From: JBMZCV01 sp049613665
GTDB taxonomy: Bacteria > Bacteroidota > Bacteroidia > Chitinophagales > UBA2359
Direction: 5' to 3'
Assembly (NCBI GenBank): GCA_049613665.1
Contig: JBMZCV010000093.1
Span: 1-19,383, forward strand
DNA length: 19,383 nt
Below the pieces are notes generated by a model. The model searched no databases and was not told the origin of the DNA. It saw nothing but the letters and a program-made list of their open reading frames with translations. Within the stretch, counting starts at the first letter, position 1. Each line of letters starts with the position of its first letter. Positions 14,373 through 19,383 of the stretch are shown here, one piece after another. Position numbers and translations under genes: made by a program.

Positions 14373-15461
14373 TTATTTTTTTACGAGGTTACTATTCATT
14401 ACTATTTCTCTTAGCTTTTTTTCAAAATGATAAACGATATTTTCATCTTCATGATATACGTTTTCCAAAACAATTACGTCAATATCTTTTTCTGGAATAT
14501 AAAATTTAATAGATGCGAAACCTAATCCTCTGCCTGCATGTCCTATTATTTTCATGTTTTTGTTGTCATCTATTCTTACACCATAGCCATAACCAATTTT
14601 TTCATTACCAAAAGCATCGTGTTGGCCAGTAATGTTATAATTTGTCATTAATTTGTAGGTAGCTGGTTTCAGCATTTTTCCTTGATGAAGCTTTGTGTCC
14701 CAAATATTCAAATCTTTTGCGTTTGAAATAATACCGCCAGCAGGAATGAAATCTGACCAACCATTTTCGGAAAATCCGAGCTCATCAAATTTCAACAATT
14801 CATATTGTTCATTTGAAACGATATATCCATCAATAACTTTATTGCTATTTTTTGTTATATCATAGCAAAAAGTATTGTCCATTTTTAACTCTTTAAACAA
14901 ACTATTGGCTACTTCAATATATTTTTGCCCTTTAACACTTTCGATTATTCTACCTAACAAACTATATGCTGGATTGCTATATTTATACTTTGTGCCTGCT
15001 TCAAAAAGCAATGGTTTGTCGATTCCTACTATTCCAGACGACATGTTGAGCAATTGATGAACAGTTACGGTATCTACCCACGTTTGTTTAATATTGGGCA
15101 AATATTTTCTAATAGAACTTTTTAAGTCGATTTTTCCATTTTCAACTTCTCTAAGTATCAAAGCGGCAGTAATTTGTTTGCTGTTAGATTGAATTCTGAA
15201 ATTGTCTGTGATATTTATTGGCGTTTTATTCTCAAAGCTTGAATAGCCATGTGTTTTTGAGTATTTGGTTTCGCCATTTTGCGTAATAAGAACAACACCG
15301 TTAAAGCTTCTTGGATTTGTTGTTTGTATTAAACTATCAATTTTAGAAGAGTAGTCATCTATTTGCTTTTTAATGCTATTGCTTTTGTCTGCACTACTGT
15401 TGCCACAGCTTAGAAAAAACAAAACAAGAAGTAGCGGTAGATATTTAAGAGTATTTTTCAT
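14373..15461 (-). CDS. Beta-lactamase-fold serine hydrolase lipoprotein (class C / PBP-like)
   Basis: A 362-residue lipoprotein with an LFFLSC lipobox (Cys19). It has the catalytic set of the class C beta-lactamase/serine hydrolase family: SNSK (Ser92 nucleophile, Lys95), the YSN motif at Tyr161-Asn163, and a late HAGRG triad in place of KTG. A NMSSGI segment after HQLL and the PAGGI segment are typical of this Bacteroidota group. The protein should be anchored in the envelope and may act as an esterase, D-aminopeptidase/carboxypeptidase or another hydrolase. Annotation as beta-lactamase proper would overstate the evidence, since this family includes many non-resistance enzymes. It lies 94 bases downstream of the LolA-like gene on the same strand; co-transcription is possible but not certain. 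Confidence 0.88.
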   Translation of the reverse strand: MKNTLKYLPLLLVLFFLSCGNSSADKSNSIKKQIDDYSSKIDSLIQTTNPRSFNGVVLITQNGETKYSKTHGYSSFENKTPINITDNFRIQSNSKQITAALILREVENGKIDLKSSIRKYLPNIKQTWVDTVTVHQLLNMSSGIVGIDKPLLFEAGTKYKYSNPAYSLLGRIIESVKGQKYIEVANSLFKELKMDNTFCYDITKNSNKVIDGYIVSNEQYELLKFDELGFSENGWSDFIPAGGIISNAKDLNIWDTKLHQGKMLKPATYKLMTNYNITGQHDAFGNEKIGYGYGVRIDDNKNMKIIGHAGRGLGFASIKFYIPEKDIDVIVLENVYHEDENIVYHFEKKLREIVMNSNLVKK

Positions 15462-15513
15462 AAAAAAAACGTTTTAGTCAAAAATGATTAGGTCTTATTT
15501 TGCTATTGCCTTT

Positions 15514-15521
15514 TATCTTTG
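15514..15521 (+). promoter_or_regulatory. Orphan plus-strand -7 box (TATCTTTG)
   Basis: A perfect TAnnTTTG match followed by CG lies in the spacer between two minus-strand genes and points into the 3' end of the LolA-like gene. No plus-strand gene follows; the only start nearby (ATG at 15540) opens a frame of 15 codons. It may drive an antisense RNA, be the remnant of a lost gene, or occur by chance. Confidence 0.3.
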
Positions 15522-15555
15522 CGTCAATTAAACAGGTAATGGTTTTAGCTTTAAA

Positions 15556-16272
15556 TTATTTTAATTTGGCATCACTTGGCGGTTGAAAATCGAAATAATC
15601 GCCACTAGCTGCTTCATTGATTTTAATATTTTTGTATTGTGTTTTGCTGATGCTAGAATCGCCATTTTCATAAAAATTTATTTCTGTGATAGTAGTTGGA
15701 AAATCTATTGCTCCAATTTTTTTATAATTGTAAAAAAACATTTTTCGCAAGGCTTTTCCTTCAAAATTCTCATAGCCCAAATAAACAGGCTTATAATCTT
15801 GATGTACCAATTCGGCCTTAAAAATAGGCACACCTAATGGACTTTTTGGCTGCCACTCCGTAACGAGCAAACCATCATTAAAATCAGTAGCGATTTGCTG
15901 AAATCCCATTTTTCGCAAGCCCATATCATTGACTTGTCCATTCAGAAAATAGCTAAAAAAAGTAATTTCTGTACTGACGCTCTCACTTTGGTCTTGTTCA
16001 ATAGTATTTGCTTTTGGGTCATAAACCTGATATTCGCCTTCCTTATTTGTTTGCAAAATATACTCCGCAGGTTTCTGAAAATGCGTTGTTATATCACCAT
16101 TAGACTGATAATACATATCGGCCTCTACTGTGGTGAGCTTCCCATTTGCAGTTTGTTTTGTCACAATTTGAACCTGTAACTTATTGATACTCAAATTGAT
16201 AGCTATGGAGGCCAAAATGGTACAACAGCAGCAAATTGCAATGATAAATGAATAAATAAATGTTTTTCGCAT
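15556..16272 (-). CDS. Secreted protein, possibly LolA-like
   Basis: A 238-residue protein when started at the ATG at 16272. The N-terminus has basic residues (MRK) and a hydrophobic core with a run of four cysteines, and acts as a signal peptide or membrane anchor. The mature part is a series of alternating strands: KLTTVEADMYYQSNGDITTHF, then a YILQTN-to-EYQVYDP pair, then paired strands ending with TQYKNIKINEAASGDYFDF (given as TQYKNIKI and YFDFQPP). This order resembles the half-barrel of LolA-type proteins that carry lipids or lipoproteins across the periplasm. The call is tentative. The upstream in-frame ATG at 16314 lies before a promoter-like box (16307-16300), so I prefer 16272. Confidence 0.6.
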   Translation of the reverse strand: MRKTFIYSFIIAICCCCTILASIAINLSINKLQVQIVTKQTANGKLTTVEADMYYQSNGDITTHFQKPAEYILQTNKEGEYQVYDPKANTIEQDQSESVSTEITFFSYFLNGQVNDMGLRKMGFQQIATDFNDGLLVTEWQPKSPLGVPIFKAELVHQDYKPVYLGYENFEGKALRKMFFYNYKKIGAIDFPTTITEINFYENGDSSISKTQYKNIKINEAASGDYFDFQPPSDAKLK

Positions 16273-16299
16273 GTTTTTTTTAATAAGTAAGTAGTCAGA

Positions 16300-16307
16300 C
16301 AAAAATA
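16300..16307 (-). promoter_or_regulatory. Promoter -7 box (TATTTTTG) for the LolA-like gene
   Basis: Read on the minus strand from 16307 to 16300 this is TATTTTTG, an exact TAnnTTTG match. It would start transcription near 16293, about 20 bases before the ATG at 16272, and so decides that start against the ATG at 16314. No -33 TTTG is seen. Confidence 0.5.
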
Positions 16308-16325
16308 AATACACATCTCGTTGAA

Positions 16326-16392
16326 GCTAACACGCTGAACATCAATGCGTTAGCAACGAATCAACCGTTTGTTAAATAGTGCTTGGCACTTA
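16326..16392 (+). repeat. Intergenic repeat, copy A (67 bases)
   Basis: It begins GCTAACACGC, contains ATCAATGCGTTAGCAACG (16341-16358), and ends AAATAGTGCTTGGCACTTA (16374-16392). The ATCAATGCGTTAGCAACGAATCAA core and the 19-base end are identical in copy C at 16909-16975. The start and the GCGTTAGC part are imperfectly complementary, and AGTGC/GCACT forms a second small stem, so the RNA would fold into two hairpins. Confidence 0.7.
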
Positions 16393-16424
16393 GTTGGACA
16401 GATTTATGCTACAAATATGTGAAA

Positions 16425-16470
16425 ACTAACACACTAAATATCAATGTGCGTTAGTAACGCTTGGTACTTA
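16425..16470 (+). repeat. Intergenic repeat, copy B (shortened)
   Basis: ACTAACACAC, ATCAATGTGCGTTAGTAACG and CTTGGTACTTA match copy A, but about 23 bases between AACG and CTTGG are absent. Several changes are paired: ACTAACACAC faces GTGCGTTAGT with 9 of 10 positions complementary, where copy A has GCTAAC facing GTTAGC. This is what is expected if the hairpin, not the exact sequence, is kept. Confidence 0.6.
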
Positions 16471-16655
16471 AATGGTGGTTTGGGAAATAAAACACGTTAT
16501 TTAAGCAGTTATCTAAACGTATTTTTGTTATAAAAATTGTATTTTTTGGAGTAGAAATGTTTTTTATAGAAGAAAATAAATCAACAGTTCGGACATTTAC
16601 ACATTTTTTTATCAAAGGCTTAAATATACTATTTTTTCCAATTTAAAGATGTTTA

Positions 16656-16704
16656 GTAGTTAAAAACTACCATTTTGATGTGGTACAAGTTGAAAACTCG
16701 TACC
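16656..16704. repeat. Two adjacent small hairpins in the phoD-like upstream region
   Basis: GTAGTT/AACTAC (16656-16661 and 16665-16670, 3-base loop) is followed by GGTAC-A-AGTT facing AACT-C-GTACC (16682-16691 and 16695-16704, one mismatch, 3-base loop). Neither is followed by a U-tract. The surrounding spacer from 16471 to 16908 holds no gene that I can support. Confidence 0.45.
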
Positions 16705-16908
16705 TGTTTAGTCATCTTATATCAATTAGTTGTTAAGTTGCAAAATGTAACACTTATTATTTAAACATTGCTAATGCTTTTTCTAATCAAAAATAGCTAT
16801 TACATAAGTTTTCAAATTGTAAAATTAAGCTTTTTGCTTGTTTGTACCAATCCTTGTTTGTATTTTGCTTGCCTACTTTTTTATTAAAGTAGCTATTTGA
16901 GAACAAGA

Positions 16909-16975
16909 TAATGCTTTGATTATCAATGCGTTAGCAACGAATCAAACACTTTATTTAAATAGTGCTTGGCACTTA
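16909..16975 (+). repeat. Intergenic repeat, copy C, abutting the phoD-like start
   Basis: It shares the 24-base core beginning ATCAATGCGTTAGC (16922-16945) and the terminal AAATAGTGCTTGGCACTTA (16957-16975) with copy A. It ends only 13 bases before the ATG at 16989, so it most likely lies in the leader RNA of the phoD-like gene. Confidence 0.7.
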
Positions 16976-16988
16976 AAAAAGCTTTGAA

Positions 16989-19265
16989 ATGAAGATGTTT
17001 TACAAAAACCACTTTTTTTTCCTTACTATTTGCCTAATTTTTTCAACAACTATACAAGCCCAAATCCATCATCATCACGACGATTCACACGTTGTAGAAG
17101 CTAGATTGCAACCTGCTGTTATTGAGAAGGATTTAGCACCTTTTTATCATGGTATTGCTTCTGGCGACCCACTTGCAGACCGTGTTATGCTATGGACAAG
17201 AGTGACACCAGAAGTGCCAAATACAGAAAGTATTGAAGTGCAATGGCAAATAGCAACTGATACGCTTTTCGAAGATATCGTCAATTATGGAACAGTTTAT
17301 ACTAATGGAAGCAAAGATTTTACTGTAAAAGTTGATGCTGACAATCTCGAAGCTTATGCTTTTTATTATTATCGCTTCTATGCTTTAGGCAAATATTCTT
17401 TGATTGGCCGCACCAAAACTGCTCCTAATACAGCTAGTGATAATTTGCGTTTTGCGGTTGTTTCTTGTTCAAACTATGAAGCAGGTTATTTTAATGCCTA
17501 TCGAAATATTGCCGACCAGAATAATGTAGATGCTGTTATTCATTTAGGAGATTATATTTATGAATACGGAAACGGACAGTATGGCGATACTCGTTTGCAT
17601 GAGCCAGCCAACGAGATTGTAGGCTTAGGAGATTATAGAACAAGACATGCACATTACAAATTAGACCCAGATTTGCGTTTTATCCATCAAAATTTTCCAT
17701 TTATTACCACTTGGGACGACCATGAATCTGCCAATAATTCGTGGAGCGGAGGAGCTGCCAATCACGATGTCGATACGGAAGGCGATTGGAATGATAGAAA
17801 AACAGCTTCTATCAGAGCATATCACGAGTGGATGCCTTTGCGACAGCCAGATATAAACGATAATGAGCGTATTTATCGCAAATTTAACTACGGAAATTTG
17901 GCAGATATTTTTGTGCTAGATACTAGACTCGAAGCTCGAAGTGTGCAAGCTGGTTCTACTTTTGCCGACAATATAGACGACCCAGAAAGAACGCTCATAG
18001 GTATGGAGCAAATGGAATGGCTAACAAATGAATTATCAACTTCTACGGCTCAATGGAAAGTGATTGCTCAACAAGTGATGATTGCACCGCTGCAAGTGGC
18101 TGGCGTGCAAATAAATGTGGATCAATGGAATGGCTATCCTGCCGAAAGAGCAAGATTGTTGGATTATATTTGGAACAATAATATTGAAAATGTAGTAGTG
18201 CTAACAGGCGATATTCACACAGCTTGGGGAAACGATATTCCATACAGCAATTATGATTCAGATACTGGCGATGGTTCGGTAGCCGTCGAATTTGTGACTA
18301 CAAGCGTTACTTCTCCAGGCTTTCCTTTTCCAGTAGGCCAAAACATTATTCGTTTGCTCAATTCGCATGTAAAATACGTCAATTTGACAGAACACGGCTT
18401 TTTTGTTTTAGATTTGACAGCCGAAAAAGCAGAAGCTGATTGGTATATTGTGCCAACACTTGACGAACCTTCAACAGGTAGCACTTTTGTGCAAGCCCAA
18501 TATGTAAATGCTGGCGAAAGACACCTCAATGAAGCTACTGTACCTGCACCTTATCCTTTGGATATGCCTTCGCTTGCTCCTGCAAATCCACCTGAGCCAA
18601 TTGTGAAAGTTTATCCTCGTATTTTGTTGGAAGGTGCTTACAATGTTAGCAGCAATAGTATGACAACTACTTTGTATAACAACAATTTGATAACAGCAGA
18701 ACAGCCTTTCAACCGTTTGCCGTGGAACTATGAAGGTACTGAAATTGTAAGTAATACAGTAGCTATCGGAAATGATATTACAGATTGGGTTTTGGTAGAA
18801 ATTAGAAATGCAGCCGATAGTAGCGAAATTATTGAAAAACGTGCTGGTATTTTGTTGCAAAACGGTTGGGTAAAAGATATAGATGGTAGCAACGGTTTGT
18901 CTTTTCGGAACTTAACGCCAAACAAAGAATACTTTGTGTCTGTGAGAAGTCGAAACCATCTAGCAGTCATTAGTCAAGCTGCAATTATGCCTTTACCTTA
19001 TGATTTTACGAGCGAAATGTCGCAAGCTTTGGGAAATGGACAACTAAAAGAACTTGAACCGAATGTATTTGGCTTGTTTGCGGGCGATTTTGATGCTAAT
19101 GGCGTTTTGACTTATAGCGATTTTAACGCTTATATTTTACATTATGGCAGCCAAAATAGCTATCAAAATGCTGATGTTAATTTAGATGGTGTGGTAGATG
19201 ATGCTGATTTTGAGATGTATCAAAATAATATTAGCAAAATTGGAATTGATGTGATAAAATATTAA
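16989..19265 (+). CDS. Secreted PhoD-family alkaline phosphatase/phosphodiesterase with dockerin-like C-terminus
   Basis: A 758-residue exported enzyme. A signal peptide ends near Ala24 (IQA-Q) and is followed by four histidines at 27-30. The PhoD signature is complete: HGIASGDPLADRVMLWTRV, SCSNYEAGYFNAYR, the metal-binding HLGDYIYEYG, TTWDDHESANNSW, VLDTR, QQVMIAP and LTGDIHTAW. PhoD enzymes use calcium and iron to release phosphate from phosphodiesters and monoesters outside the cytoplasm. After the catalytic domain comes a beta-rich region (about 530-690), then two calcium-loop motifs, DFDANGVLTYSDF and DVNLDGVVDDADF, of dockerin type near the C-terminus. There is no typical type IX secretion sorting domain. 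Repeat copy C lies directly upstream. A second ATG three codons in is an alternative start. Phosphate regulation is expected for the family, but no Pho box is visible. Confidence 0.9.
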   Translation: MKMFYKNHFFFLTICLIFSTTIQAQIHHHHDDSHVVEARLQPAVIEKDLAPFYHGIASGDPLADRVMLWTRVTPEVPNTESIEVQWQIATDTLFEDIVNYGTVYTNGSKDFTVKVDADNLEAYAFYYYRFYALGKYSLIGRTKTAPNTASDNLRFAVVSCSNYEAGYFNAYRNIADQNNVDAVIHLGDYIYEYGNGQYGDTRLHEPANEIVGLGDYRTRHAHYKLDPDLRFIHQNFPFITTWDDHESANNSWSGGAANHDVDTEGDWNDRKTASIRAYHEWMPLRQPDINDNERIYRKFNYGNLADIFVLDTRLEARSVQAGSTFADNIDDPERTLIGMEQMEWLTNELSTSTAQWKVIAQQVMIAPLQVAGVQINVDQWNGYPAERARLLDYIWNNNIENVVVLTGDIHTAWGNDIPYSNYDSDTGDGSVAVEFVTTSVTSPGFPFPVGQNIIRLLNSHVKYVNLTEHGFFVLDLTAEKAEADWYIVPTLDEPSTGSTFVQAQYVNAGERHLNEATVPAPYPLDMPSLAPANPPEPIVKVYPRILLEGAYNVSSNSMTTTLYNNNLITAEQPFNRLPWNYEGTEIVSNTVAIGNDITDWVLVEIRNAADSSEIIEKRAGILLQNGWVKDIDGSNGLSFRNLTPNKEYFVSVRSRNHLAVISQAAIMPLPYDFTSEMSQALGNGQLKELEPNVFGLFAGDFDANGVLTYSDFNAYILHYGSQNSYQNADVNLDGVVDDADFEMYQNNISKIGIDVIKY

Positions 19266-19296
19266 AATTTATTAGCGATAAGTAGATTGTTAAATA

Positions 19297-19319
19297 TTCA
19301 AGGTTTTTAAAATCTTGAA
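19297..19319. repeat. Small inverted repeat after the phoD-like gene
   Basis: TTCAAG (19297-19302) pairs with CTTGAA (19314-19319), extended inward by one G-U and three A-T pairs, 31 bases after the stop codon. The following sequence is G-rich and not a U-tract, so it is a doubtful terminator. CAAGGTTTTTAAAATCTTGA-type palindromes are a kind of short dispersed repeat in Bacteroidota. The rest of the window to its end holds nothing I can call. Confidence 0.45.
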
Positions 19320-19383
19320 GGTGGGTTGTCGAATTTAAGCATAACAAGAATATTGTTTTTCGCTCCAAAAAGTGCCAAATAAA

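Noticed and set aside
15540..15587. A 15-codon frame after the orphan TATCTTTG box
   Set aside because: Too short, no family, and it runs into the 3' end of a convincing minus-strand gene.
16273..16314. Upstream ATG for the LolA-like gene
   Set aside because: It precedes a TAnnTTTG box at 16307-16300, and the signal peptide starts naturally at the ATG at 16272.
16989..19265. Treating the HHHH after the signal peptide as a cloning tag
   Set aside because: It is encoded inside an otherwise native PhoD gene with native upstream sequence; there is no vector sequence.
1..19383. CRISPR arrays, tRNA/rRNA genes, transposases or integrases
   Set aside because: No regularly spaced repeat-spacer series, no cloverleaf or rRNA-like sequence, and no transposase or integrase motifs were seen on either strand.

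Overview
The window looks like chromosomal DNA of a low-GC Bacteroidota bacterium, probably of the Cytophagales/Flavobacteriia kind. The clues are lipoprotein signals of the LSC type, TAnnTTTG-like -7 boxes in front of many genes, the near absence of Shine-Dalgarno sites, and families typical of that phylum. No tRNA, rRNA, CRISPR array, transposase or integrase is visible. The species cannot be named from this sequence alone.

Layout. 1-336 is a gene-free leader with two inverted repeats. 337-1971 is a two-gene plus-strand unit: a PHP-type histidinol-phosphatase-like enzyme and the nucleotidase SurE. It ends at a bidirectional terminator shared with the convergent thioredoxin reductase gene trxB (2080-3051, minus). 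After a 581-bp divergent spacer comes a 576-aa bacterial dynamin-like GTPase (3633-5363). It is followed by a REP-like palindromic repeat and a 20-bp bidirectional terminator. Next is a very AT-rich minus-strand pair (5617-7079) with a 4-nt overlap: a soluble protein of unknown family, then a four-helix membrane protein. This pair is the best candidate for an undescribed (possibly defence) module.

A radical SAM/SPASM protein (7357-8385, plus) and a GT-C-like polytopic membrane protein (8467-9768, minus) converge on a perfect 31-bp-stem palindrome. Upstream of the membrane protein, a nested inverted repeat carries divergent promoter-like boxes. It separates that gene from a J-domain protein (9988-10647, plus). 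Then follow a NadR-like P-loop kinase (minus), a small AT-rich lipoprotein (minus), and a secreted protein built of eight 23-residue repeats plus a peptidoglycan-binding domain (minus).

The right part holds a YihY/BrkB membrane protein (plus), a lipoprotein of the class C beta-lactamase/serine hydrolase fold (minus), a secreted LolA-like protein (minus), a roughly 700-bp spacer rich in repeats and hairpins, and a secreted PhoD-type phosphatase/phosphodiesterase with C-terminal dockerin-like calcium loops.

Most genes are single housekeeping or envelope genes in alternating orientation, not one pathway. The only tightly coupled units are the PHP phosphatase-surE pair and the AT-rich pair. Function calls rest on motifs read by eye; no database search was run.
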